64,000 bases of DNA from Flagellimonas beolgyonensis (GCF_003992615.1 NZ_RZMY01000006.1:124001-188000), one strand, 5' to 3'. Positions 17,382 through 26,013 are shown, numbered from the stretch's first letter. Made by a program: numbers and translations. The notes: generated from the letters alone by a model not told the origin.

Positions 17382-17795
17382 TTAATCCTTGAAGCGATCC
17401 CATTTAATGAGCATGAACTTATCCCCCAACTCAGTCACCAACTGACCTGCACCTTTCAGATTATCGGGGTTTTGAAAATATTTCTGCAGCTCACTATAAT
17501 TCAGGATTCGATAGGTGGGATGGTACTTGGAGTTGTAGGGACGTTTGATGTTGTATTTCCGTACCCAGTTCATAACCGATACATGGGAAACGCCGAGAAT
17601 ACGTTCGATTTCCCGGTAGGTCAACCCCTCCAAATACAATTGAAGTGCCTTATTGACAAAGTAGTCATCAATCTGTTTGCCCAGTTTGGGTACCGTGAAA
17701 TAATAACCGCAGGATTTGCACTTATAGCGCTGTCTGTCTTTGATTACCCCCGCCTTGGTGAATTCAGTAGATGAACAATTCGGACAACTTTGCAT
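17382..17795 (-). CDS. zinc-ribbon + helix-turn-helix protein, InsA-like; possible domesticated regulator
   Basis: A 137-residue protein. Residues 4-30 form an IS1 InsA-type zinc ribbon (CPNC and CKSC pairs). Residues about 50-80 form an HTH (YREIERILGVSHVSVMNWVRKY). The C-terminal 50 residues have no recognisable domain. There is no DDE transposase frame next to it and no terminal inverted repeats, so it is not a complete insertion sequence. A role as transcriptional regulator of itself and of the neighbouring porin/symporter operon is suggested by related repeats upstream of both genes. It could instead be a remnant of an IS1 element. Confidence 0.75.
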   Translation of the reverse strand: MQSCPNCSSTEFTKAGVIKDRQRYKCKSCGYYFTVPKLGKQIDDYFVNKALQLYLEGLTYREIERILGVSHVSVMNWVRKYNIKRPYNSKYHPTYRILNYSELQKYFQNPDNLKGAGQLVTELGDKFMLIKWDRFKD

Positions 17796-17800
17796 AATGG

Positions 17801-17836
17801 ATATACTTATTTAGCATAAATATACCATTTTAGCAT
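17801..17836. repeat. two 17-bp direct repeats upstream of the HTH gene, 19-bp period
   Basis: ATATACTTATTTAGCAT (17801-17817) and ATATACCATTTTAGCAT (17820-17836) match at 14 of 17 positions. They lie 6-41 bases upstream of the HTH start codon, covering the expected promoter, which suits an autoregulatory operator. Confidence 0.5.
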
Positions 17837-17919
17837 GATTATTTTACAAAAAATTGGATTTAAAACAGTGAAAACAATAAAAACACCACGCAATAATTGA
17901 GGAGAGCGCAATTTTTACC

Positions 17920-18873
17920 CTATTTGGACAAATAAGCCATAATATTCTTATAAATACGCTCCTGCAATTGGGAAATATCACTTTTTTCAAAAGATTCGCC
18001 CGTAATATTTTCATACAATTCAATGTAACGATTGGAAACAGAAGTTATATAGTCGTCGGACATTTCGGGTACCGTTTGCCCTTCCAATCCTTGAAATCCA
18101 TTGGAAATGAGCCATTGCCGCACAAATTCCTTGGAAAGTTGTTTTTGGGCCTCTCCCCTTTCCTGACGCTCGGCATACCCATCTGCATAAAAGTATCTGG
18201 AAGAATCGGGGGTGTGGATTTCATCGATCAATACGATTTCCCCATCCTTGGTTTTGCCGAATTCATATTTTGTATCCACCAAGATCAAGCCACGCTTTGC
18301 GGCAATTTCGGTACCCCGTTGAAATAGGGCCCTTGTATATTTTTCCAACACTTCATAATCGGCTGGAGCAACAATACCTCGTTTAAGTATATCTTCTTTG
18401 GAAATATCTTCGTCATGATCCCCTTTTTCCGCCTTGGTGGCAGGGGTAATGATGGGTTCCGGAAATTTATCGTTTTCCTTCATCCCTTCGGGCATAGGTA
18501 CTCCACACAACATGCGTTTACCCGCTTTGTACTCCCTGGCTGCATGACCGGAAAGATAGCCCCGTATCACCATTTCCACCTTAAAGGGCTCACAGGCTTT
18601 ACCCACTGCAACATTGGGGTCTGGTGTTGCCAATAACCAATTGGGGACAATGTCCTCGGTATCTTTCATCATTTTGGTGGCAATCTGGTTCAAGATCTGC
18701 CCCTTGTATGGAATCCCCTTGGGCATGACCACATCAAAAGCCGAAAGTCGGTCAGTGGCCACCATCACCAAAACATCATTTTCCAAGGTGTACACTTCCC
18801 TCACCTTGCCCTTATATACCGATTTTTGTCCAGGAAAGTTGAAATCCGTGGACATTAACGTATTCATTCCCAT
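17920..18873 (-). CDS. purC: phosphoribosylaminoimidazolesuccinocarboxamide synthase
   Basis: The SAICAR synthetase step of purine biosynthesis: CAIR plus aspartate and ATP. The N-terminus has [14 protein letters not shown], the ATP-binding glycine/lysine segment, followed by [20 protein letters not shown]. Later come [17 protein letters not shown] ([14 protein letters not shown]) and the LVDTKYEFG and [13 protein letters not shown] motifs. At 317 residues it is the longer eukaryote/Bacteroidota type. ATG at 18873 is used; M6 is an alternative. It lies 3 bases downstream of phoH on the same strand. Confidence 0.95.
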   Translation of the reverse strand: MGMNTLMSTDFNFPGQKSVYKGKVREVYTLENDVLVMVATDRLSAFDVVMPKGIPYKGQILNQIATKMMKDTEDIVPNWLLATPDPNVAVGKACEPFKVEMVIRGYLSGHAAREYKAGKRMLCGVPMPEGMKENDKFPEPIITPATKAEKGDHDEDISKEDILKRGIVAPADYEVLEKYTRALFQRGTEIAAKRGLILVDTKYEFGKTKDGEIVLIDEIHTPDSSRYFYADGYAERQERGEAQKQLSKEFVRQWLISNGFQGLEGQTVPEMSDDYITSVSNRYIELYENITGESFEKSDISQLQERIYKNIMAYLSK

Positions 18874-18876
18874 AAT

Positions 18877-19836
18877 TTAAAATTGATTTTGGTGCTCGAT
18901 GTTCTTATAGGCATCGATAACCTTTTTCACCAATTTGTGACGGATCACATCCTTATCATCCAAATAAATGATACTGATCCCTTCCACATTCTTCAAGATC
19001 AACAAGGCTTCCTTCAAGCCGGATATCACCCTTCTGGGCAAATCGATCTGGCCTGGATCACCAGTCAACAAGAATTTGGCATTCTTCCCCATCCGGGTCA
19101 AGAACATCTTCATTTGCGCGTGGGTGGTATTCTGGGCTTCGTCCAATATCACAAAGGCATTGTCCAAGGTGCGTCCACGCATAAAGGCCATTGGCGCAAT
19201 CTGAATGGTACCATCCTCAATATATTTGGCCAATTTTTCGGCGGGTATCATATCCCGAAGCGCATCATACAAAGGCTGCATGTAGGGGTCGAGTTTTTCT
19301 TTAAGATCACCGGGCAAGAAGCCAAGGTTTTCTCCTGCTTCCACTGCTGGACGCGTAAGAATGATTCGCCTCACCTGTTTTTCCTTCAAGGCTTTCACGG
19401 CCAAAGCCACCCCTGTGTAGGTCTTTCCTGTACCTGCCGGACCAATGGCGAAGACCATATCGTCCTTTTTACAGGCATCCACCACTTTACGTTGGTTGGC
19501 AGTCTGGGCTTTGATCAGTCTTCCACTGACCCCATGCACCAAGACATCGCCACTGCTTTGGGAGGAGGTATATTCTTCTTGGCTGGAACTGGTCAAGATG
19601 CGTTCGATCATGTTCTCATCCAACTTATTGTACTTGGCAAATTGTCCCGTTATTTCATCAAAGCGCTTGTCGAATTCCTCCAAGAGTTCTTCGTCACCAT
19701 ATACTTTGATCTTGTTGCCCCTGGCCACAATCTTTAGTTTTGGGAAATATTTTTTGAGCAGCTCGATATTGGCGTTTTGCTGTCCAAAAAAATCCTGGGG
19801 ACTGATGTCTGTAAGTTCTATTATTAGTTCGTTCAA
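18877..19836 (-). CDS. PhoH family ATPase
   Basis: A cytosolic P-loop ATPase related to the helicase core. An N-terminal KH-like part is followed by Walker A GPAGTGKT and Walker B VILDEAQNTT, then LTRMGKNAKFLLTGDPGQIDLP. I chose TTG at 19836, giving LNELIIELTDISPQDFFGQQN, the usual start of flavobacterial homologues. The longer frame from GTG at 19902 would begin next to a -7 element (19904-19911), so its start codon is probably not transcribed. The family may act in RNA metabolism; this is not proven. It is likely co-transcribed with purC. Confidence 0.9.
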   Translation of the reverse strand: MNELIIELTDISPQDFFGQQNANIELLKKYFPKLKIVARGNKIKVYGDEELLEEFDKRFDEITGQFAKYNKLDENMIERILTSSSQEEYTSSQSSGDVLVHGVSGRLIKAQTANQRKVVDACKKDDMVFAIGPAGTGKTYTGVALAVKALKEKQVRRIILTRPAVEAGENLGFLPGDLKEKLDPYMQPLYDALRDMIPAEKLAKYIEDGTIQIAPMAFMRGRTLDNAFVILDEAQNTTHAQMKMFLTRMGKNAKFLLTGDPGQIDLPRRVISGLKEALLILKNVEGISIIYLDDKDVIRHKLVKKVIDAYKNIEHQNQF

Positions 19837-19903
19837 AAAAAGTGAGGTGTTACAGTTGTTTTTGAAGAATCGTGTTCTTTCTTTTTTAATTAATTTTACC
19901 ACA

Positions 19904-19911
19904 CAAACTTA
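19904..19911 (-). promoter_or_regulatory. -7 element of the phoH-purC operon
   Basis: On the minus strand this reads TAAGTTTG, an exact TAnnTTTG. No good -33 TTG was found at the right distance. It predicts a start of transcription near 19897. Confidence 0.45.
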
Positions 19912-19956
19912 ACCAAAAATCAATTTGAGGGCAGAAAAACATATCAACAGTATTGC

Positions 19957-20787
19957 ATGGCAATCATAACCTTAACCACAGATTTTGGCTACAAAGATCA
20001 CTTTGTAGGTGCGGTAAAAGGGGCCATTTTGAACAATCTCCCCGACGCGCGTATTGTTGATATTTCCCATGCCATCAGTCCATTTAACATTCAGGAGTGT
20101 GCCTACATCCTTAAAAACGCCTACACTTCCTTTCCGAAGGGTTCGGTTCATATTGTGGGGGTGGATTCCGAAATTTCCCCGGAAAACCAACATATCGTGG
20201 TTTTGGTGGACGGCCATTATTTCATTAGTGCCAACACCGGAGTCATTTCCTTGATCACCTCAGAAATCAAACCGGAAAAGGTGGTGGAAATACAGTTGCC
20301 AAATGTCCAAGTCGATGCCTTTCCGGAGCAGCATATTTTTGTGCCCGTTGCATGCCATATAGCCCGTGGTGGTAAATTGGAGGTGATTGGCAGACCGTTC
20401 CATGAACTTCGGGAGCTTCGCGAATTTGAACCCCGTGTCATCAACGAAGGAAAGACAATTTCTGGAAATGTGATCTACATTGACAACTATGGCAACGTTG
20501 TCACCAATATCCAAAAAAATCTGTTTGAGGCCTACAGAAATGGCAGAAACTACGAGATCATTGCCCGAACCACGAAGATCAAGGAGGTGCATCAGAGTTA
20601 CAACGGTATCATTAATTTTAGCCTAGACCGTGTGCAGCGAAAGGGACCCGGCGATGCCTTGGCCCTGTTCAACTCTGCGGGGTATATTGAGTTAGCCATA
20701 TACAAAAGTGACCTGAATACGGTGGGCGGTGCCTCTACCCTACTTGGATTGAATTATCGGGACACAGTAACCATAAATTTCCAGTAA
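19957..20787 (+). CDS. SAM hydrolase / SAM hydroxide adenosyltransferase (DUF62)
   Basis: A 276-residue member of the DUF62/fluorinase-like family, which in most bacteria hydrolyses S-adenosylmethionine to adenosine and methionine. The N-terminal ITLTTDFGYKDHFVGAVKG carries the family aspartate and the adenosine-binding loop. The middle part has VHIVGVDSEISPENQHIVV, and the C-terminal domain has IDNYGNVVTNI. No halide-binding loop of fluorinase type was evident. It is divergent from phoH and directly followed by the ABM gene with no gap. Confidence 0.9.
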   Translation: MAIITLTTDFGYKDHFVGAVKGAILNNLPDARIVDISHAISPFNIQECAYILKNAYTSFPKGSVHIVGVDSEISPENQHIVVLVDGHYFISANTGVISLITSEIKPEKVVEIQLPNVQVDAFPEQHIFVPVACHIARGGKLEVIGRPFHELRELREFEPRVINEGKTISGNVIYIDNYGNVVTNIQKNLFEAYRNGRNYEIIARTTKIKEVHQSYNGIINFSLDRVQRKGPGDALALFNSAGYIELAIYKSDLNTVGGASTLLGLNYRDTVTINFQ

Positions 20788-21090
20788 ATGCTGATACGCA
20801 TCGTAAAACTGACTTTTAAACCCGAAAATATTCCTAGTTTTGAGCAAATCTTTAATGCATCAAAAAACGGAATATTGGCTTTTGATGGCTGCAACATGGT
20901 GGAATTGTACCAGGATATCAATAATCCCTGTATCTTTTTCACCTATAGTTTTTGGGACAAGGCGTCGGATTTGGAACACTACCGAAATTCTGAATTTTTT
21001 AAAACGGTTTGGGGCAAGACCAAAAAACTGTTCGCCGATAAACCCGAAGCATGGAGCGTCAATAGATTACAAACTACAAACCCATCTTAA
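20788..21090 (+). CDS. antibiotic biosynthesis monooxygenase (ABM) domain protein
   Basis: A 100-residue ferredoxin-like fold protein, beginning MLIRIVKLTFKPENI and with the typical CIFFTYSFWDKASDLEHYRNSEFFKTVW segment. Members include quinol monooxygenases and many proteins of unknown substrate. The ATG follows the stop of the SAM hydrolase gene immediately, and its own stop overlaps the gldF ATG by one base, so it sits inside a tight four-gene operon. Confidence 0.85.
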   Translation: MLIRIVKLTFKPENIPSFEQIFNASKNGILAFDGCNMVELYQDINNPCIFFTYSFWDKASDLEHYRNSEFFKTVWGKTKKLFADKPEAWSVNRLQTTNPS

Positions 21091-21821
21091 TGTTTGCAAT
21101 TTTTAAGAGAGAGGTACGATCCTTTTTTACTTCCCCTATCGGTTATTTGATCGTGGGGTCCTTTTTATTGCTGAATGGTCTGTTTCTCTGGGTATTTCGA
21201 GGAACTTATAACATCTTCGATTACGGTTTTGCCGATTTGGGGAACTTCTTTTTGCTGGCCCCCTGGATTTTTATCTTTCTGGTTCCTGCCATCACCATGA
21301 AAAGTTTTTCGGAAGAGCGGAAAATGGGCACGCTGGAGTTGTTGCTCATCAAACCCATTTCGGTTTGGAATTTGGTGCTCGGTAAATTTTGGGGCGCTTT
21401 TCTGTTGTGTGTCATTGCCGTTGTTCCAACCATCATTTATGTGTTTGCCATATCGAGTCTTGGGATGATTTCCGGAAATTATGATTTGGGTGTTGTTTTG
21501 GGATCTTATTTTGGACTGCTGTTTTTGATTGGCAGCTATACCGCCATCGGCATTTTTGCCTCTACCCTTTCGGATAACCAGATCATTTCATTTTTGGTCG
21601 GTATTTTGATTGTCTTTTTGATCTTTAACGGATTCGATGCCCTGTCATCACTTTTTAGCGATGGGGAAACACAACAATTGTTGCAACGTTTTGGTGCAAA
21701 ATCCCATTTTGATAGTATTGCAAGGGGAGTGATCGATACAAGGGATTTGGTGTATTTTATTTCACTTACCCTATTGTTCCTCTACTTGACCTACCAACGT
21801 TTAAACCAATTGCCTAGATAA
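21090..21821 (+). CDS. gldF: gliding motility-associated ABC transporter permease GldF
   Basis: A 243-residue ABC-2 type permease with about six spans. The segment MFAIFKREVRSFFTSPIGYLIVGSF is the typical N-terminus, and AITMKSFSEERKMGTLELLLIKPISVWNLVLGKFWG is the cytoplasmic loop that contacts the ATPase. With GldA and GldG it forms a transporter needed for gliding in some Flavobacterium species. gldG follows with a one-base overlap. The gldA ATPase gene is not in this window, as is usual. Confidence 0.93.
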   Translation: MFAIFKREVRSFFTSPIGYLIVGSFLLLNGLFLWVFRGTYNIFDYGFADLGNFFLLAPWIFIFLVPAITMKSFSEERKMGTLELLLIKPISVWNLVLGKFWGAFLLCVIAVVPTIIYVFAISSLGMISGNYDLGVVLGSYFGLLFLIGSYTAIGIFASTLSDNQIISFLVGILIVFLIFNGFDALSSLFSDGETQQLLQRFGAKSHFDSIARGVIDTRDLVYFISLTLLFLYLTYQRLNQLPR

Positions 21822-23485
21822 TGGGGAAATTTCTTGTATCCATGCTGAAGGCCTTCATTGCCATCTTGTTGCTGAACCTATTGGCCGGTTTTATATACAC
21901 TCGCTTCGACCTAACCGAAGACCGAAGGTACACACTATCCGAACCTGCCGTGGAAGTGGCGCAAAAATTTGATGGACCGGTAATCATCGATATTTTGTTG
22001 GATGGGAACATTCCTGCCGAATTCTCTAAACTGAAATCGGAAACGGTACAGTTGATGGAGTCGTTCGTGGCAAAGAACAAGAATATCAGCTACAATCTCA
22101 TCGATCCCTTGGAAGATGAAACCAAAGCCCAAGAGACCATTGCCCAACTCCAAAGCCTTGGATTGCAGCCCGCCAATGTCACAGTGGAGGAAAATGGCAA
22201 GGTTTCGAACGAATTGGTGTTTCCTTGGGCCATGGTCAATTACAACGACCAAACGGTTAAGGTGCCATTGCTAAAAAATAAACTGGGATCCAATTCCGAG
22301 GAACGGATCAACAATTCGGTGCAACAGTTGGAATATGCCTTTGCCGATGCCTTTACCAAATTGAGCATTACCGAGAAGAAGAGTATCGCGGTGATAAAGG
22401 GCAACGGCGAATTGGACGACATTTTTATTGCCGATTATTTGACCACCATTCGCGATTATTACAATATTGGGGCATTTACGTTGGATTCTGTGGCGAGTAA
22501 TCCCCAAAAAGTGCTGGATCAATTGAACGATTTTGATCTGGCCTTGATCGCCAAACCCACACAACCCTTTACCGATGCTGAAAAATATGTGATGGACCAA
22601 TTCATTGTCCAAGGGGGCAAATCCCTGTGGTTGGTAGATCAAGTGGCCATGGAAATGGACAGTATTTATGCCGGTGGCGGTAGTGCCATTGCATTGCCCA
22701 GGGAACTGAACCTAAAGGACTTTTTCTTCAGTTACGGGGTTCGTATCAATCCAGTTCTGGTGAACGACCTTTACTTTACCCAAATTGTTTTGGCCACTGG
22801 TGAAGGCAACGATTCCCAGTACAACCCCTTGCCATGGTACTATAACCCTATGGTGTTCTCGCGAAACGACCATCCGATAAACACCAACATGGAGGCCGTA
22901 CGGTATCAGTTTACAAGCCCTATCGAAGTCTTGGAAAACGATTATACCAAAACAGTGTTGTTGCGCAGTTCGCCGTTATCAAAGACCGATGGCATTCCTC
23001 GGGAAATCAGCTTGGATATTCTGAATCAACAACCGGACCAATCCACCTATACCAGTGGTAATCAACCCTTGGCCGTTCTTATTGAAGGAGATTTTTCTTC
23101 CATGTATAAAAATAGGATTAAACCACTGGACTTGAATGGAGCCTCAGAAAACGGTCCGGCCAACAAAATGATCGTGATTTCGGATGGGGATGTCATCAAA
23201 AACCAGCTTCGTAATGGACGCCCCTTGGAATTGGGCTATGATAAATGGACCAGTAGTTTTTACGGCAACAAGGAATTTTTAGTGAACTGCACCAATTATC
23301 TGTTGGACAATACAGGTTTGATCAACATTAGGAACAAGCGAGTCTCCATACCCCTGCTCGATGTGAAAAAAATTACTGACCAACGAACCAAATGGCAGTT
23401 GATAAACATTGGCCTACCAGTAGTGTTGACCCTTGCATTTGGTCTGTTTTTCAGCTATTACCGAAAGCAGAAATTCAGCGGTTAG
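21821..23485 (+). CDS. gldG: gliding motility-associated ABC transporter substrate-binding protein GldG
   Basis: A 554-residue protein with an N-terminal span (about 5-28), a large extracytoplasmic part and a C-terminal span (about 525-545). The opening FDLTEDRRYTLSEPAVEVAQKFDGPVIIDILLDG is the family hallmark (DUF7088/GldG N-terminal). ALIAKPTQPFTDAEKYVMDQFIVQGGKSLWLVDQV lies in the middle. It is the partner of GldF, overlapping it by one base. Gliding itself cannot be inferred from these two genes alone. Confidence 0.93.
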   Translation: MGKFLVSMLKAFIAILLLNLLAGFIYTRFDLTEDRRYTLSEPAVEVAQKFDGPVIIDILLDGNIPAEFSKLKSETVQLMESFVAKNKNISYNLIDPLEDETKAQETIAQLQSLGLQPANVTVEENGKVSNELVFPWAMVNYNDQTVKVPLLKNKLGSNSEERINNSVQQLEYAFADAFTKLSITEKKSIAVIKGNGELDDIFIADYLTTIRDYYNIGAFTLDSVASNPQKVLDQLNDFDLALIAKPTQPFTDAEKYVMDQFIVQGGKSLWLVDQVAMEMDSIYAGGGSAIALPRELNLKDFFFSYGVRINPVLVNDLYFTQIVLATGEGNDSQYNPLPWYYNPMVFSRNDHPINTNMEAVRYQFTSPIEVLENDYTKTVLLRSSPLSKTDGIPREISLDILNQQPDQSTYTSGNQPLAVLIEGDFSSMYKNRIKPLDLNGASENGPANKMIVISDGDVIKNQLRNGRPLELGYDKWTSSFYGNKEFLVNCTNYLLDNTGLINIRNKRVSIPLLDVKKITDQRTKWQLINIGLPVVLTLAFGLFFSYYRKQKFSG

Positions 23486-23486
23486 C

Positions 23487-23495
23487 TGTTGATAA
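23487..23495 (-). promoter_or_regulatory. TTATCAACA nonamer upstream of dnaN
   Basis: An inverted copy of the nonamer found twice upstream of the HU gene, one base off a DnaA box, directly after the gldG stop. DnaA binding is a guess. Confidence 0.25.
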
Positions 23496-23505
23496 ATTTG
23501 TTTCT

Positions 23506-23532
23506 TTGCTAATACCATTTAAAATATATTTG
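23506..23532 (+). promoter_or_regulatory. promoter of dnaN
   Basis: TATATTTG at 23525-23532 is an exact -7 element. The nearest TTG (23506-23508) is 16 bases upstream, slightly short. It leaves a leader of about 65 nt. Confidence 0.55.
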
Positions 23533-23539
23533 CTTTTAT

Positions 23540-23583
23540 CGATTTTAATCGCCCAGTTTATGGGAATATAAACGGTTTGGGCG
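23540..23583 (+). promoter_or_regulatory. inverted repeats in the dnaN leader
   Basis: CGATT TT AATCG (23540-23551) is followed by a larger hairpin: CGCCCA-GTTTAT (23550-23561) pairs with ATAAAC (23568-23573) and, after a 4-base bulge, TGGGCG (23578-23583). There is no T run, so it is not a terminator. Confidence 0.45.
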
Positions 23584-23605
23584 CCAATTCTAAAGAATTT
23601 CTTTG

Positions 23606-24724
23606 ATGAAGTTTATTGTATCCAGTACCTATTTATTGAAACAGTTGCAAGTTTTGGGAGGAGTTATCAACAATAGCAACACCTTACCCATCTTGGACAA
23701 CTTTTTGTTCGACCTGAAGAAAAATCAATTAACGGTCTCCGCCTCCGATTTGGAAACGACCATGAGTTCCGTGCTTGAGGTAGATTCCGATTCTGAAGGT
23801 ATGATTGCGGTGCCCGCCAGGCTTCTATTGGAGACCTTGAAAACATTCCCTGAACAACCTTTGACTTTCGTGGTTGAGGACAACAATACCGTGGAAATTA
23901 GTTCCAACCATGGTAAATACGCCCTGGCGTACGCTGATGGTGCGGAGTTTCCCAAAGCGGTGGAGGTTTCCAATCCGAGTTCCACCACCTTGTTGGGCGA
24001 TATTTTGGCCACGGCCATTAATAAAACCATTTTTGCAGCGGGCAACGATGACCTTCGCCCTGTGATGAGCGGTGTATTTTTTCAATTTTCACCAGAGAAC
24101 CTTACGTTCGTGGCCACCGACGCCCATAAATTGGTAAAATACCAACGTCAGGATGTTTCTGCATCCGAGGTGGCAGAATTCATTATGCCCAAAAAACCGT
24201 TGAACCTATTGAAGGGCATTTTGTCGGGTTCCGAATCCGAAGTGACCATTGAGTACAACGATAGCAATGCCAAATTCATTTTTGACGATACCGAATTGAT
24301 TTGCCGTTTGATTGATGGAAAGTATCCTAATTACGAAGCGGTAATTCCAAAGGAAAATCCAAACAAATTGACCATTTCCCGGAACCAATTTCTAAGTTCC
24401 GTTCGAAGGGTCTCCATATTCTCCAACAAAACCACCCACCAGATAAGACTAAAGATTGCAGGCGCTGAGCTCAATATTTCCGCAGAGGATGTGGACTATA
24501 GCAATAAGGCTGAAGAAAGGCTATCCTGCTCCTACCAAGGCGATGACATGCAGATTGGTTTCAATTCCCGATTTTTGGTTGAAATGCTCAACAATTTATC
24601 TTCAGACGATGTTTCTTTAGAGATGAGCCTGCCCAACAGGGCCGGCATCCTTACTCCTATTGATGGTTTGGATGAAGGGGAGCACGTGACCATGTTGGTG
24701 ATGCCCGTAATGTTAAACAACTAG
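23606..24724 (+). CDS. dnaN: DNA polymerase III subunit beta (sliding clamp)
   Basis: Ring-shaped processivity clamp of 372 residues, containing three similar domains. ATG at 23606 is chosen; a TTG one codon earlier also exists. Typical features: N-terminal MKFIVSSTYLLKQLQVLGGVINNSNTLPILDNFLF, the second-domain GVFFQF...FVATDAHKLVKY, and the C-terminal PNRAGILTPIDG...MLVMPVMLNN. Here it is far from dnaA, as usual in Bacteroidota. Confidence 0.97.
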   Translation: MKFIVSSTYLLKQLQVLGGVINNSNTLPILDNFLFDLKKNQLTVSASDLETTMSSVLEVDSDSEGMIAVPARLLLETLKTFPEQPLTFVVEDNNTVEISSNHGKYALAYADGAEFPKAVEVSNPSSTTLLGDILATAINKTIFAAGNDDLRPVMSGVFFQFSPENLTFVATDAHKLVKYQRQDVSASEVAEFIMPKKPLNLLKGILSGSESEVTIEYNDSNAKFIFDDTELICRLIDGKYPNYEAVIPKENPNKLTISRNQFLSSVRRVSIFSNKTTHQIRLKIAGAELNISAEDVDYSNKAEERLSCSYQGDDMQIGFNSRFLVEMLNNLSSDDVSLEMSLPNRAGILTPIDGLDEGEHVTMLVMPVMLNN

Positions 24725-24878
24725 GATATTTCCTACACATAAAACGCTGGTTCTCAAAGTTTCCAGAATTTGGATACCATTAATCGATGTTTCTTTTCGT
24801 TCAACGGAATTAAAGCAATTAAGGTTCAGTTTTGCATAATTTTAACGAATTAACGTTAGAAACCTTAAACCATTGAAC

Positions 24879-25958
24879 ATGAAAAAATTAACACTAGCTG
24901 TAATTGCGATTTTTGCACTCACCTTAAATTCTTGCCAAGTAGAACCGGTTGGCGACGAGAATTTGAGTAGCGTGGATGCCAAAAGCAAAGTTGCCAAAAA
25001 CAGTAACTCCGTTGCATTTGATTATTCACAGGATTGTGCCAAATCTGAGGCCATTCTGTATGCAGGCCAGACCATGGAAGTTGGTAAATTAACTGTGATC
25101 GAAGAAGGTGACAATTATATTATCACCTATGAAATTACCAATTCCGATTGGTGCATTACTTCAACACACCTATCCGTTGTAAATACTCCAGAAGATTTTC
25201 CAATGACCCCGAACGGGAACCCAAAAAATGGAAATTTTGAATACAATGATTCCTACGACTGTGTGAAAACGGTTACCTACGAAGTTCCAACAAGCAAGGG
25301 TCCATATATAGCTGCCCATGCTGATGTGGAATGTGTTACCAATTCACCGGAGACCATTACGGCCAATTTGCCTGAAACAGTGGAATTCTGTACTGTTAAC
25401 CAAGGGCCCGATGCGTATTTGAACATCACCATCGCCGAAGGTGGTTTGGCGGGCAGTTATGGTGCATGGTGTATAGACAACGACTCACCGATTCGTCTTA
25501 ACAACTGCTATACTGCCAATGTTTACTCACTTAACGACGAATTACCTGAAGGGGCATTTGAATATCCTGAAAACTTTGGATTGGTGAATTGGTTGTTGAA
25601 TCAGACCATTGTTGGTGAGTTGAGCCCTTCCACTGCTACAGCTTATACCTATGGTGACTTGCAATTTGCCATTTGGAAATTATTGGATGACATTGAAGAT
25701 GAGGATTGTGAGGAATGCAGCCTTGGTGGCTTTACACCCGCCCATGTGGATGAGTTGGTAGCACTGGCTTTGGAGAATGGTTCAGATTTTACCGCAGAAT
25801 GTGGCGATGTAACTGGAGTAATCCTTATTTCTGAGGGAGTACAACCTTTGATCATTCCAACTCCATTAAATTGTAGCCCATGTGATGAAACTGCCTGGGC
25901 CGATGGATGTGATTTCCCAGGAGGAAACTGGGCCACTTACTTTGAATTTTCGAATTAA
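24879..25958 (+). CDS. cysteine-rich secreted lipoprotein with thioester-domain-like motifs
   Basis: A 359-residue lipoprotein: a signal peptide ends in the lipobox LNSC (Cys19). ATG at 24879 is preferred over TTG at 24873. I do not recognise the whole protein. The segment around GAWCIDND (Cys198) and, 64 residues later, YGDLQFAIWKLLDD (Gln262) resembles the Cys and Gln motifs of thioester (TQXA) adhesion domains. The protein also has about ten further cysteines, including CEEC and CSPC pairs, so disulfides are an alternative reading. It is monocistronic, closed by a terminator. Confidence 0.65.
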   Translation: MKKLTLAVIAIFALTLNSCQVEPVGDENLSSVDAKSKVAKNSNSVAFDYSQDCAKSEAILYAGQTMEVGKLTVIEEGDNYIITYEITNSDWCITSTHLSVVNTPEDFPMTPNGNPKNGNFEYNDSYDCVKTVTYEVPTSKGPYIAAHADVECVTNSPETITANLPETVEFCTVNQGPDAYLNITIAEGGLAGSYGAWCIDNDSPIRLNNCYTANVYSLNDELPEGAFEYPENFGLVNWLLNQTIVGELSPSTATAYTYGDLQFAIWKLLDDIEDEDCEECSLGGFTPAHVDELVALALENGSDFTAECGDVTGVILISEGVQPLIIPTPLNCSPCDETAWADGCDFPGGNWATYFEFSN

Positions 25959-25980
25959 GAATTCATATATATCATTACCT

Positions 25981-26013
25981 AAAAAGGGGCATTGTAAACT
26001 ATGTCCCTTTTTT
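25981..26013 (+). terminator. intrinsic terminator after the lipoprotein gene
   Basis: AAAAAGGGGCAT (25981-25992) pairs with ATGTCCCTTTTTT (26001-26013) through an 8-base loop, including one G-U pair. The T run is part of the stem end. Confidence 0.85.

Noticed and set aside
17382..17795. A complete insertion sequence around the InsA-like gene
   Set aside because: No DDE transposase frame, no terminal inverted repeats and no target-site duplication were seen; it is treated as a stand-alone HTH gene.
18883..19737. A 284-codon open frame on the plus strand opposite phoH
   Set aside because: The minus strand encodes a full PhoH protein with all family motifs; the antisense frame has no recognisable domain and is a shadow.
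19837..19902. GTG at 19902 as start of phoH
   Set aside because: It lies right next to a -7 element, so it is probably not transcribed, and the residues before LNELIIELTD are not typical of the family.
19903..19956. A SAM riboswitch in front of the SAM hydrolase gene
   Set aside because: The gap of 54 bases is too short and shows no conserved riboswitch core.
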